Source: Strix aluco (taxonomy: Eukaryota > Chordata > Aves > Strigiformes > Strigidae). From it: 64,000 nt of DNA. The stretch spans positions 44,987,538 through 45,051,537 of the forward strand of contig NC_133970.1 in NCBI RefSeq assembly GCF_031877795.1, given 5' to 3'. The translations under genes and the position numbers were made by a program. Under the pieces are notes generated by a model, which ran no database searches, was not told the origin of the DNA, and saw only the letters and a program-made list of their open reading frames with translations. How positions within the stretch are numbered: the stretch's first letter is position 1; the number at the start of each line of letters is the position of its first letter. Shown here piece by piece: positions 1 to 10,766 of the stretch.

Positions 1-339
1 TACCAAAAACCCCTGCCACTCACTCAAACCAGGACAAGAGCCCAAAACATCTTATAAAGGCAGGAAAGGACAATTAACTACTTCCAGTACCATCTCCTCT
101 GAACCTTGCATGGTAACTACAGCTATGTAAAACAGCATAAAAAACACAGGAAGGCTGTTCTGCAAGTTTGAGAAGTAAAACTAGTATTTGTTAAAGTTGG
201 TTCAGGGTATCCTCTGGCAGCTCATATCCCACATAATAACGTCAGGCTCTGAAAACCTGAAAAGCTCTGAAAGTCAAAATCAAGAGTGTTCCCAGGTCAG
301 ATGTCTAGAAACTACATTACAAACTGCTCATGGTACACA

Positions 340-1507
340 TGAGCCTTCCCAGGCTCAGCTTTTCTCCCGATTTCTCTACCTTCTCCTTGACAGCAGCGCA
401 AGGGGCAGGGGATGGGGGTTGTGGTCAGTTCATCACACTTTGTCTCTGCTGCTCCTTCCTCCACAGGGGGAGGACTCCTCACACTCTTCCCCTGCTCCAG
501 CATGGGGTCACTCCCACAGGAGACAGTCCTCCATGAATTGTCTCCGACATGAGTCCTTCCCACAAGGCTGCAGCTCTTCACAAACTACTTCATGGGCAGC
601 AGGGACACAGCCTGCCCTTTCACCACAGGCTGCAGGGGAGACTCTGCTCTGGTGCACGACCTCCATCTTCCTCCTTCCACTGACCTTGGTGTTTGCATAG
701 GTATTTCCCTCTGTGGTGGTTTGACCTTGGCTAAATGCCAGGTACCCACCAAGTCGCTCTATCACTTCCCCCCCCTTTCCCCTTTTTTTCTCAATAGGGC
801 AAAGAAGGGAAAGAAAATAAGATAGGAAAACAAAACAACCCTTGTGGGTAAAACAACAGCAGTTTTAATATAAGCAAAGCGAAGCAAAGGTCCACGCGCA
901 GAAGCAAAAAAAAAAGCAAACAGATTTATTCTCTACTTCCCATGAACAGGCGATGTCGGGCCTTCTCAGGAAGCAGGGCTCCCATACGCGGAGGGGTTGC
1001 CTCGGAGGACCAAGGGTGACCCCCCCCCTTCCTCCTTTCTCCCAGCTTTATACTGAGCAGACGTCAGATGGTCTGGAATATCCCTTTGGTCAGTTGGGGT
1101 CAGCTGTCCTGGTTGTGTCCCCTCCCAAGATCTTGCCCACCCCGTCCCACTGTGGGAGGGGGGGAAATGTCGGAAAGAGCCTTGGTGCTGTGTAAGCACC
1201 ACTCAGCAGTAGCCACACCACCAGGGTGCTATCAACACCCTGCCAGCTCCCAGCATAAAACACAGCACCATGAGGGCTGCTACAGGGGAAAACCAATTCT
1301 GGCTCAGCCAGACCCGATACACCCTCACAAGTCCTCCCAGGTTCCCCTTCTTAAATACATTATCACAGAGGTGCAGCCACCATTGCCAATTGGCTCAACC
1401 TCAGCCAGAGGCAGGTCCAACTTGAAGCCAGGGGAGATTTGAGAAGCTTCTCACAGGAGCCACCTCTGTAGCCTCCTCCCCTGCTACCAAAACCCCACCA
1501 CACACAA
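340..1507 (-). mobile_element. Old LTR of family 'A' (third copy), split by a younger LTR
   Basis: Reverse-complement similarity to the two complete ~1 kb LTRs at 19490-20493 and 33237-34252. The segment 340-711 matches their 3' half and 1322-1507 their 5' part (the stretch with the cttctcgaagctccc-like and tatttaagaagggg-like segments). Neither terminal TG/CA nor a target duplication is visible, so both ends are eroded or truncated. A second LTR (712-1321) sits inside it. Open frames on both strands here are by-products of LTR sequence, not genes. Bases 1-339 show nothing I recognise. Confidence 0.8.
712..1321 (-). mobile_element. Solo LTR of family 'B', inserted in the older LTR
   Basis: On the plus strand it starts tgtggtggtttgacc and ends ccgataca, i.e. 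TG...CA. It is flanked by the 5-bp direct repeat ccctc at 707-711 and 1322-1326, the target-site duplication. Read on the minus strand it has a TATA-like CAGTATAAAGC near 1050 and a T-rich 3' part. It is very similar to the copy at 55555-56172. A 5-bp duplication fits ERVL or ERV1-type integrases. There is no internal retroviral sequence, so it is a solo LTR left by LTR-LTR recombination. Confidence 0.9.
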
Positions 1508-4130
1508 TAAAGCCTTTATATGCAGGAATGACAACTTAATACGATGCATGTTAAAACAAGCATTAGGAAAACATTAAAAATGCCTTCTGCTACATGTACA
1601 GTTAGATATCAAAGTCTTACACGTGACCTAAAGAGCACATGGCTTGCCATTCATTTTGATTGCCTCTAACAAAATTTCAAACATACCTATGATGCACCTA
1701 AAATAATCCATTTAAAAATATTTAATTTATAGCATTTTTTCATATTAAAATGTGTAAATTGCAGAAGGTTGCTATTTAAAACTTACTGGAACACTGCAGA
1801 ACAGCCATACAGCATATTGCCACAAGACTTCAAGCAAGAAAACCAATTTCACATTATTTGTGTGCTCTGCTGCTACCCCAGGCTCACAATTTCATGTCCG
1901 CCCCCCCCCCCCCCCCCCCCCACTACAACATCCAAATGAAACCGAGCACCATGGCTGACCAGAGCTCTTTTTCCCTAATCCATCCATGAGTTGCAAAGCA
2001 CCTCAGCTCAGACGATTGTGCCACAGGCTGCAGCACCCAGCCGGGGGCCTGCCACCCCACTCCCCCCATCGAGCAGGCCCTGCGACACTGCTAAGGGCAC
2101 CTCCACACCTCAGTTACCCATGATCCAGCTGGGGAGACTGTGAGGAGCCACCAGGGTGGGGGTGTCATGCCCCGCCCACAGCATGGGACCTAGCTGCCAC
2201 CCCAGCCCTTACCCGTTGTGGAATCCTATGTCTGGCTCTCAGCAGGGGGTGCATGCATGCAGTAATTTGCATTATTGGTGAGGGCTGAGGAAAAAAAACC
2301 TCTGCTCTGTGCTTGTTCATTACAGAACTTTGAGATCAAAACACATTTAATTCCATAGTACTTGATGCAGTTCTCAACAGAAAACTAAAGGGAGACTTTA
2401 TTGCATTCACATGACTCACCAAATACACCTAATACAGCAGCAGTCAGGGGTATCAGGTTATACTGCAGTGAAAAAAATATTGCTTTATAAGATTGCTCTG
2501 ATCACTTAAGAAAATGGGACATATGACATCTTAAGTCAGTCAGTCATTACAGGAGAAAAATTGTTTACTTGATGCAAAACAGCCTTCTGTCCTCTTGGTC
2601 AAAGCACACACAAAATCCCATCAGTGTTTTTACTGAAAAGAGTATGCAAAAGTACTATTTCTTTTAAAACACTAAGAATCCAAAATGCTTTTACATTAGT
2701 GAGAAGCCTGCTTTTTTTGTGTCCCCTTAAGATTCTGTATGGAATAAGCAGCATAAAACAGCCACTACTTTCTGCTAGTGCTTCCAAGACACCAGAAATA
2801 CATTCTCTCACAACAACTGGTAACTTCCATTGGCTTTAAGAATATTCTGTCAATAATTTGATTTCATTATTTCCTAATTAAGTTTAATTCATACAAAACA
2901 CTTGACTAAAAGCTAGAAGATATAGCAAACAAGCTTGGGTTTTAAGTAATACATTTGGTGATTTCCTTTGGCTTTTTATTTCTGGAGGACTTGTAGAACA
3001 GACTTTGCTCATGAAAGCAAAGCCACTTCAGGCTGTTTTTCAGAAGTTAAACAGTGATGATCTGGTAGCTTCAGTTACAACATAAAATTTAAGTAAGTTT
3101 AGTTACAACATAATTTAAATAAATCTAGTTATTCACACACAGATAAAAGGTTTATACGTATCGAGTGCAAGTAAATGCAAAACACTTGTCACACCACAAG
3201 TTGTCATTGTTTTTATCTGGATTGCTGCAACTCAACATGGCATGGACCATGCACGTCCCCCACTCACCTCTGAGCCAAAAGAATTAGATTAAGTGAGAAA
3301 CAAACAGTGTAAAACCTCCAAACTACAGAAGACAGTATCTTCAACTAATTCATAAAGACCTATTCTGAAGCATCTCTCCCTGCGGGGGTCAGAGTGCCAC
3401 AGGGATCCAAGGTACTCTGGGTTTAGCCCCGAGCACATCCAAGACCGAGACTCTGTTAGCAACACGGGTAGGCTGGCAGGAAGCCCACACCTGTGCAACA
3501 AACGCTATTAGAAAAGAAAGCAATGGCATCTCTGGCAGCATCAGGCTGCCTTTGCCCTGCACGCCAAGAGAGGTGGCACGCCTGCCCCGCTATCTCCAGG
3601 CGCTTCTGTTGCAACACAGAGACGATTAAGGGACACATCTTGGGCACCATTGCTTTCGGACTTCTTTGGGGACACTCCGCAGGCGGGGGAAGAGCCCGGG
3701 GAAGCCCTGCAGCAACAGCCCGCAGAACCTCACTGCGCGGGGTAGTGACACACCTACTACAGCTTCATCCAGTCGGGGTGCTTAGGGAAGGCAGCACGCA
3801 AAACGCACTCAGGTTTCTCCAACACCAGGGCTACGGGGTCTTTCATGATGCATTTTGCCTCACCAGCAAAACCAGGTGAGAGCAGCGCCGTTTGCAGGCT
3901 GACACCTGCCTCAAGTGCTACTCAGAAACACCTTTTCCCCCTCTCTCCTCTTGCTGCACCACAGACGCTACTTCAAACATGCTTACATCCACTGAAAACA
4001 CCACTCCCAGCTATGCCGACCTACCACCAAGCCCCGGCCCCCCACGAGGCTCCATGTCCTGCCCCCGTCCTCGCCAGGAGAGGCAGAGGATGCCAGCCTG
4101 CTCAAGGGCCTCTGGGGGTCAAGCCACCCT
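1508..4130. other. Intergenic stretch with no recognisable gene
   Basis: I see no coding exon, LTR or CR1 here. The only distinct item is an uninterrupted run of 21 C at 1901-1921 (next entry). The short ORFs at 2.6-2.8 kb and 3.3-3.9 kb have no recognisable domains or splice context. GC content rises toward 3.6-4.1 kb, approaching the CpG island. Confidence 0.6.
1901..1921. repeat. Poly-C homopolymer (21 nt)
   Basis: Uninterrupted run of C directly read from the sequence. Two comparable tracts occur in the window: G18 at 16367-16384 and C17 at 46407-46423. Such runs are common assembly or sequencing weak points. Confidence 0.95.
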
Positions 4131-4133
4131 CAC

Positions 4134-4171
4134 CTATCTAAAGGGATAGCTTCCCAAAACGAGCTCTTCAT
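4134..4171 (-). CDS. Candidate first coding exon of an unidentified minus-strand gene
   Basis: Just inside the CpG-rich island, the minus strand has an ATG at 4171 in a fair context (purine at -3). Twelve codons read M-K-S-S-F-W-E-A-I-P-L-D, followed by two bases and a good donor (GATAG/GTGAGG, GT at 4133-4132). The layout (CpG island, short first exon, phase-2 donor) is typical of a vertebrate first exon. I do not recognise the peptide and could not find the next exon at lower coordinates, so it may instead be non-coding or chance. The mammalian neighbour beyond AGXT2 is DNAJC21, but this peptide does not look like the start of a J-domain protein. Confidence 0.25.
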
Positions 4172-4800
4172 TCCCCGCCTTCCTCACATCCACACGGAGA
4201 AAACGCGGTATACTAATGTGCAGCGCCTTAAAGCCTTAAAACAGTCCCGCACCCTGAGGAGCAGCAGCTCCTCCGGCCAATCACAACTGCCACCGCCCAG
4301 ATACCATCCGCTGGCCGGCCCGCAGCTGGCGGAGAAGGCGGGGGGAATAGTGTGAGAAAATGACGCAACGTGGCCAGAGGGCAGCGCGCCAATGAGGACG
4401 CGACAGAGGCGGCGGGCGCTCAATGAGAGCCGAGCACAGCGCGGGGGCAGCCAATGGAAGTGCGCTGCCGACTGCAGGTGAGAGTAGGACGGCTGCCGGG
4501 CCCCAGCTAGGCGAGGAGGCAGTTGCTTGGCAACGGGAGGCGAGGCCCGCCCGGCCCTGGCGAGAGCCGCCCGTCGTGTACCCTCGACCCCGGCCCGGGG
4601 GGCCAGCGCTGTCCGGAACTGGGGCCGAGAGCAGAGGGCCATGCGTGAGAGGCTGGGAGGCAGCAGCGGTGGGCTGAGAGGAGCAGTGGGGGCTCGTGGG
4701 GGTGCCGATGCCGTGAGGCACAGGCCAGGGAAGGCACGGGTCTGCAGGGGCAGGCAGGGCGCCCGGTGCCACCCGGTGCGGCAGCCTGTGACATCTCCCT
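4170..4800. promoter_or_regulatory. CpG island / probable promoter with CCAAT boxes and an RFX X-box-like site
   Basis: This is the only strongly GC- and CpG-rich unique block in the window, in an otherwise AT-rich, CpG-poor setting. It contains three plus-strand CCAAT boxes (4277-4281, 4389-4393, 4451-4455). It also has the near-palindrome GTTGCTTGGCAAC at 4522-4534, which resembles the RFX X-box half-sites GTTGCC and GGCAAC with a 1-nt spacer. X-boxes are common in promoters of ciliary genes. Possible donors leave it on both strands (plus strand CTGCAG/GTGAGA near 4470; minus strand at 4133). That would fit a bidirectional promoter. The downstream gene or genes are not identified. The overlapping long ORFs on both strands are what GC-rich DNA produces and are not called. 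Confidence 0.6.
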
Positions 4801-5089
4801 TGCCTGTAAAATCTACCCTCCATCCTTCCCCTTGGTGGATGAGGACGAGGCACTCAGGCTATGCACAGGAGTTCTGCCAGCAAAAGTGCTTCACAGAGGA
4901 TGTGATGTCTTGTCCTACCTGCTCTAAATCCTCCTGTAACGGTTTCTTCCCAGCATGTTAAATTCACAGCATATCCCATGGCATTACCGTTATTTGGCAA
5001 ATTCACAATTAGCTGACATATGGGTTTCACATGCCAACCTCTGGCCTTGAGACCCCATGATGATTTATATCCAGCTAATCTCTTACAGG

Positions 5090-7309
5090 ATCACAGAATC
5101 ATCTCGGTTGGAAAAGACCTTGAAGATCCTCCAGTCCAGCCATGAACCTCACACTGACCGTTCCCAACTCCACCAGATCCCTCAGCGCTGGGTCAACCCG
5201 ATTCTTCAACCCCTCCAGGGATGGGGACTCCCCCCCTGCCCTGGGCAGCCCATTCCAACGCCCAACAACCCCTTCTGCAAAGAAATCCTTCCTAAGAGCC
5301 AGTCTGACCCTGCCCTGGCGCAGCTTGAGGCCATTCCCTCTTGTCCTGGCGCTGGTTCCTTGGCTCAAGAGACTCATCCCCCCTCTCTGCACCCTCCTTT
5401 CAGGTAGTTGCAGAGGGCCATGAGGTCTCCCCTCAGCCTCCTCTTCTCCAGACTAAACCCCCCCAGTTCCCTCAGCCGCTCCTCATAAGACCGGTGCTCC
5501 AGACCCTGCACCAGCTCCGTTGCCCTTCTCTGGACACGCTCGAGTCATTCAATGGCCTTTTTGTAGTGAGGGGCCCAAAACTGAACCCACTCATCAAGGG
5601 GCGGCCTCACCAGTGCCCAGTACAGGGGTAAGATCCCTTCCCTGTCCCTGCTGGCCACGCTAGTGCTGATACAAGCCAGGATACCATTGGCCTTCTTGGC
5701 CACCTGGGCACACTGCTGGCTCCTGTTCAGCTGGCTGTCAATCAACCCCCCCAGGTCCCTCTCTGACTGGCAGCTCTCCAGCCACTCCTCCCCAAGCCTG
5801 TAGCGCTGCTGGGGGTTGTTGTGGCCCAAGTGCAGCACCCGGCATTTGGCCTTATTGAAACTCCTCCAGTTGGCCTCAGCCCATGGCTCCAGCCTGGCCA
5901 GGTCTCTCTGCAGAGCCTCCCTACCCTCGAGCAGATCAACACTCCCACCCAACTTGGTGTCGTCTGCAAACTGACTGAGGGTGCACTCGATCCCCTCGTC
6001 TAGGTCATCAATAAAGATGTTAAACAGGAGTGGCCCCAAAACCGAGCCCTGGGGGACACCACTCGTGACCAGCCTCCAACCGGATTTAACTCCATTCACC
6101 ACAACTCTTTGGGCCCGGCCATCCAGCCAGTTTTTTACCCAGCAAAGCGTGTGCCCATCCAAGCCTCGAGCAGCCAGTTTCACCAGGAGAATGCTGTGGG
6201 AAACGGTGTCAAAGGCCTTGCTAAAGTCAAGGTAAACAACATCCACAGCCTTTCCCTCATCCAATAAGCAGGTCGCCCTGTCATAGAAGGAGATCAGGTT
6301 TGTCAAGCAGGACCTGCCTTTCATAAACCCATGCTGACTGGGCCTGAGCATCTGGTTGTCCCGCATGTGTTGTGTGATGGTGTGGCAATTGATGCACGGA
6401 ATCTCCATTGAAGTGCAGAAGGAAAGACCCTTTATTATTACAATAGTACATACTTATACTATGGTTAAAGCTCTTACTTCATAATTAGCAAATCAGCAAT
6501 CAGACAGCTATCAACCTTTTCTCCTATCAGCATCAGACCACTCTAACACGCACTGTGCAGACCAATCACCCTCTCGTTCACGCGCTGTTCACACAGCGGT
6601 AACTTCTCACAGTTCAGGACTTTGCCACAGCTCAGTGTTGCAGCTGGCCATTGTTTTTCCCTGCCACCTTGGCACAACTCAGCAGTTTCTTATCTTTCTC
6701 CCAAGGCCTGTTTTTCATCAAAGCCTTGCTGCTTCTCAGGGGCTGCGCATTGCTGACAGACTGATGTTCATTTGCTTCTCTCCCACATGATGGTACTCAG
6801 GATGAGCTGCTCCATCACCTTCCCAGGCACCGAAGTCAAGCTGACAGGCCTGTAATTTCCTGGATCGTCCTTCTAACCCTTCTTATAGATGGGCGTCACA
6901 TTGGCCAATTTCCAATCTGTCGGGACCTTCCTCGGTCAGCCAGGACTGCTGGGAAATGCTGGAAAGCGGCTTGGCGAGCACCCCAGCCAGCTCCTTCAGC
7001 ACCCTCGGGTGTATCCCATCCGGTCCCATAGACTTGTGTGTGTCTATGTGATGCAGTAGGTCACTGACTGTCTCCTCCTGGATTGTGAGGGGGGTCGTTC
7101 CCCCAGTCTCTGTCTTCTGGCTGAGGAGGCTGGATTCCCTCAGTACAACTGGTCTTGCTATTAAAGACTGAGGCAAAGAAGGCATTAAGAACCTCAGCCT
7201 TCTCCTCATCACTTGTTACCCTGTTTCCTCCTGCATCTAGCAGGGGATGGAGGCTCTCCCTGGTCTTTCTTTTGCTACTGATGTACTTATAGAAACATTT
7301 CTTGTTGCT
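5090..7309 (-). mobile_element. CR1 LINE, family of the 35-39 kb copy, 5'-truncated and interrupted
   Basis: The 3' end is at the low coordinate (tcacagaatc tail at 5091-5100). The minus-strand ORF 5545-6408 encodes reverse transcriptase with the motifs [23 protein letters not shown] and FADDTKLGG. More upstream RT sequence lies in 6883-7300 in other frames. A solo LTR occupies 6381-6787 and splits the RT. Like its relatives, the RT frame ends in a TGA right after K-K-A-I-E (5545-5547). Homology stops near 7309, within the linker between endonuclease and RT, so the copy is 5'-truncated and dead. Confidence 0.93.
6381..6787 (-). mobile_element. Solo LTR (ERVK-type, 6-bp target duplication) inside the CR1
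   Basis: On the plus strand it starts tgtggcaattga and ends ctctcccaca (TG...CA). The CR1 sequence on both sides carries the 6-bp duplication tgatgg (6375-6380 and 6788-6793). A minus-strand AATAAA (plus strand tttatt near 6432) indicates that the LTR reads on the minus strand. A 6-bp duplication is typical of betaretrovirus-like (ERVK) integrases. There is no internal retroviral sequence. Confidence 0.9.
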
Positions 7310-7389
7310 GCACAGGTTAATGAGCATCCCCAAAGGATTCCTTCCTGCTGGTACTGGGAATACAAATGTTTGTTGCAGATGGGAAACTG

Positions 7390-7738
7390 TGTCAGTCTCG
7401 GTCCAGCCGGGATCAGGGCGACGCGCAGAAGAATGACAAACTCACGCCAGTCTGTTGAAGGGGGAGCATTGTCAAGAGCAAATGCTGCCGCACTGTGTGC
7501 AAGCTCCTGTTTTATTACCAAATGTTTACATAGGTTCGTTTTTACTTCTACATCCTACTGACCCTCAGGTTTTGCCTGTTTACTGCTCGCACGCTCACCA
7601 CACTCTGCAGGTGGTGTTTTTTACTGCTGTTTTTCACACAACACGGTGTTCCATAATGTTGCCTCATTTATCCACACTCATTCTTCTAACCTCAAGGTCA
7701 GTTTACATTTTGCTAACCACCAATTCTTAATTCCCACA
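7390..7738 (-). repeat. 3' LTR of the provirus
   Basis: Plus strand tgtcagtctcgg...aattcccaca, so the minus-strand LTR starts TGTGGGAATTAAG. It matches 12637-12985 over its full 349 bp with about 10% mismatches. It is flanked on the low side by the aaactg target duplication. Confidence 0.92.
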
Positions 7739-7827
7739 TCTCCCCCTTCTTTGTTTTGCAGCTTCGTTTCCATGGCGATCATTGCAATCAGTCGCGGTTC
7801 AGCCTTCCGCACTGTGGACAGGAGGCG

Positions 7828-8040
7828 TCATACGCGTCGCAGGATGGCAAACCCTGCAAAACAAATCAAACGTCCCAGGCCTGCTAAAACCCACATCTGT
7901 AGGTTCAGACCTGCAACCCAATGCCTAGGGTTGAGCCATGATAAACTTTTGCCTAACTCTCTCCTGATGTTATCGTTCGTTAATTTCTGAACCTCATTTA
8001 ATTCATGCTGTAATGAATTATGTTGCAGATTGCTTGTTTA
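7828..8040 (-). pseudogene. Remnant of retroviral env transmembrane subunit (C-terminal end)
   Basis: Next to the 3' LTR, the minus strand keeps an open frame of about 70 codons ending in TGA at 7830-7828. Its sequence has the order expected for the end of a retroviral TM protein: a polar helical segment with a tryptophan-containing pre-membrane stretch, a hydrophobic segment of about 20 residues containing Gly, Leu, Cys and Phe, and a short Arg-rich tail. No fusion peptide, CX6C motif or surface subunit is present upstream, where other insertions take over. Family assignment rests on position and layout only. Confidence 0.55.
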
Positions 8041-8783
8041 CTTGACACAATTGAGAGTCACCCTCCTAAGGGCGAGTAAAATTGACTGGTAGCTGCAATT
8101 CTGTTCTGCTGATCGAGGATGCCAATTAAACTCAGACATCAGAGTGAAAAGAGGAGGCTGATTTCACTACCAATAATTAAAGGATACAACTAAGTACTAC
8201 AAAAATAAGCAGTAAGAAAGATACAGAATAGTACACTTACTTATTACTGTATATAATTAAACAAGGCAAATGCACCTAATCATTACTACACAATGGGGTA
8301 CTAATATCCAGATCCACAATCACTGAGGAGCCCCGGTTACAGCGAGGATTTGGAGTACCTTTCCCGGCAAGTGGGAAGTCCTACGCGATGCGTCCATCCG
8401 TAGGTGAGGCATCCAAAGTCGCTGCAAGCAGGTCCAGCCTTATATATCCAAATCAGCAGGCCAAAATAATGCACTTTTCTTTGAGCGGAAACATCTGGTT
8501 TCATCCTCCTGTTGGATTCCACCCAGAGCCTGGCCAGTACTCGGGGGTGAAAACCAAGGGAGTTTCTAACAAGGTCAAACACTTGGGTTCTTAATCTTTA
8601 ACACTGCTAAACAAAGGAGGTTGGATACACATTCTCACAGCATTTCATCCTTATTAATAACTACATTTTGTCTAAGCTACATCTTTCCCTAGTGACTAGC
8701 AAGCCTATATATTTCGTTAATGATCAGATATTAATAATCAATGCCAATGGTAATACAGATTTTACTAATTAACAAATACTAAT
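8041..8783. other. AT-rich, probably LTR-derived segment inside the provirus, boundaries unresolved
   Basis: This stretch separates the env trace from the nested LTR at 8784. A minus-strand TATATAAGG (near 8440-8450) and GC-richer flanking sequence resemble an LTR promoter, but I could not find matching termini or a target duplication. The first ~100 bp may still belong to env. No credible coding sequence is visible. Confidence 0.4.
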
Positions 8784-9319
8784 TGTTACGGAGGCTCTCA
8801 AATAAACAACCAACCACCAAAAAATTAAAAAAATAAAAATTTATTATTAATAACACAGTTAACTAGCTCTCCATAAATTACAGGTTCGAATGTCTGTGAG
8901 AGGAGAACAGAGCAACTTTCTAGGGTTTAACAGCAATCCAAAACGCATAACAAAGAACTCTATGGGGTTTAACGGCAAGCCAGCTTTATCACTCACCTGA
9001 CAAGTGAGGGCTCTCAACCTCGAGGACCTGCTCAGGGCAGCGTCCCGACCCAAGGCACCTCGAGGAGTTTCCTTGGGCAGCGTCCTGGCCCAAGGGGAGA
9101 GTCCTCGACCGCAGCGTGCTGCTCCAGGGGACGAGCTCAAAATGGCTCCCCCAGGGGACTCCATTTATACCCAGGCCCAATCTGACCTGTAGTCAGTAGC
9201 GGCTCCCATTGGCCAAAGGTCTCAACTACCGCGAGACCTTGAAAACAAAGACAGCCAGAGGCTGCCACACTTCAGCAGCCAAGAAGCTCTGCTTTCATTA
9301 GGCGGATGCACCTGCCACA
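8784..9319 (-). mobile_element. Solo LTR nested in the provirus
   Basis: Plus strand tgttacggaggc...cacctgccaca, TG...CA, flanked by the perfect 5-bp duplication ctaat (8779-8783 and 9320-9324). On the minus strand it carries a TATA-like GGGTATAAATGG (near 9165) and an AATAAA (near 8845). Both fit a minus-strand LTR that inserted after the provirus. Confidence 0.9.
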
Positions 9320-9379
9320 CTAATAATAGATAATGTTTAGTTATAAGGGTCATCTAAAGGTCAACTTGTTTCAGGCCTA

Positions 9380-9971
9380 TTATTCAGGCCTTAGCACTGC
9401 AAATTCAGATCTACATCTCAAAGGAAAAATTACTGTAAGCTTATGTCTAGATACATTGGCCGTAGATAGACAACTAAAATAGTGAGGGTCTGTAATGGTG
9501 ATTCCCACATCGTCAGCTGAGGGGTCTGTGGCATCAGGTTGGAGGGTTGCTCCTTCCAGCTCACGATATGGCTTGACTTTCCTTGCTGGTATCCACCGAG
9601 GACCTGTGGGCGACAAAACACAAGCATACCCCTGCCCCCACACCAGCAGATCTACTGGTCCTCTCCAGGTCGGGTCTCCTTCGGGATCCTTATACAAGAC
9701 CCGTGGTTTAATTATAGTCTGTTGTGGTGGTAAAAGGACGTTCCGCTGCTATCAAGGCAAAACGATTTCTGTTTAAAAAATTCAGAGTATATAAAGCCAT
9801 TGCCAGCTGATTATGTGGTGTGTCCAGAGAATTCCCCCTTCTTTGTTTTAAAATCAAGGCTTTTAGTGTAGCATGTGCACGTTCGACTATTGCCTGTCCT
9901 GTGGGGTTATGAGGAATACCTGTCTTATGCCGAATACCCCATTGCTGCGAAAATAGTTGTAAGTCTGCCAC
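9380..9971 (-). pseudogene. Retroviral integrase, C-terminal half (two frames)
   Basis: Two minus-strand frames, 9708-9971 and 9380-9697, carry the end of the integrase catalytic core (the motif G-I-P-H-N-P-T-G-Q, which includes the stretch preceding the catalytic Glu, then A-I-V-E-R-A-H) and the C-terminal DNA-binding SH3-like domain (a W-x-G-P-V-D-L-L-V-W-G-Q-G motif and an R-W-I-P-A-R-K-V-K-P motif). A frameshift near 9700 separates them. The HHCC zinc domain and the first catalytic aspartates are missing because the upstream part is deleted. These motifs are betaretrovirus-like. Confidence 0.85.
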
Positions 9972-10183
9972 CTTCCGTCTCTAAAATCCACCATCATACT
10001 CCAGGATCTGTCACTTTTCTTGACAGGCCATATCGGATTGTTCCATGCTGTCGTGGTCGGCTTTAAAACTCCTACATCTAATAAATCTTTAATTGTCTGA
10101 GATATCTCTTCATGTCCTCCCAGAATTCTATATTGGTTCATCGTGACTAACTTAGTTGCAGCTGGAATCTGCACGGGAGGCAT
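9972..10183 (-). pseudogene. Retroviral reverse transcriptase, N-terminal fragment fused to integrase
   Basis: The minus-strand frame 9887-10183 begins with RT 'fingers' sequence (a region ending W-x-x-P-I-W-P-V-K-K-S and then V-D-F-R-D). Immediately after V-D-F-R-D it continues into integrase sequence shared with the next frame. The YXDD catalytic box, thumb, connection and RNase H domains are absent, so roughly 1.5 kb or more of pol is deleted with the break near 9970. No RT activity is possible. Confidence 0.8.
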
Positions 10184-10185
10184 TT

Positions 10186-10491
10186 TTACTCTACTGACTG
10201 TAACAGGTCTGCAACTAATATAGGGTTAACTCCAAATTGATACTGACCATCAGAAAGATTTAAAGTTAGTCCTTTTAGAATGTCTATACCTATTATATAT
10301 TCAGGAATGGGGACAATCATGACTGAATACAGTTGTCTTGGGAGGTTTCCCATTTTCATTTCTATTTGTGTTTGTACAGCTTCAATTTCTTTTCCTCCCA
10401 AACCTGTGATAATTACAGGTTGTCCTTTAAATTTCCTGGGATTCCCATATATTAAGGAAGCCTCCGCTCCAGCGTCAATCAGGGCATCCAC
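10186..10491 (-). pseudogene. Retroviral protease remnant
   Basis: The frame carries an aspartic-protease active-site region reading I-D-A-G-A-E-A-S where D-T/S-G is expected, so the residue after the catalytic Asp is altered. The flap and the second conserved block (I-I-G-I-D-I-L near its end) follow, as in retroviral retropepsins. It lies between gag and the RT fragment, as expected for a pro gene. The first Met is internal; the real frame would have been entered by frameshifting from gag. Non-functional as part of a deleted provirus. Confidence 0.8.
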
Positions 10492-10766
10492 AGTTTGCGG
10501 GGACCATAATATTGATTCCCCTCCCTTGCCTCCTGCAAAGGGTACAAATCAGAAAACGGTGCCCAATCCTCTTCCACCCCCGGAACCGTTGATCCACCCA
10601 CAGGGGCCCTCCGTGGGCAGATGCAGGGTCCTGTTGAGGTTCAAGAAGGGGCGCCGTAGGCTGAGTTGTCCCTGGATTCTTAGTTTTAGAACTCTGCACT
10701 CTCTTGCTAGGTTTATTCAGCCCTCTCTGTGTATATATTCGCCACAGCTTGTCAGTTGGAACACCA

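Noticed and set aside
188..1442. Several ORFs of 60-170 codons on both strands
   Set aside because: They lie in LTRs A and B. Equivalent ORFs recur at 19.4-20.3 kb, 33.2-34.0 kb and 55.5-56.1 kb as shadows of repeat sequence, without domains.
4184..4961. Overlapping long ORFs on both strands (up to 190 codons)
   Set aside because: GC-rich CpG-island sequence produces long stop-free frames on both strands; the translations are Pro/Ala/Arg/Gly-rich and lack motifs.
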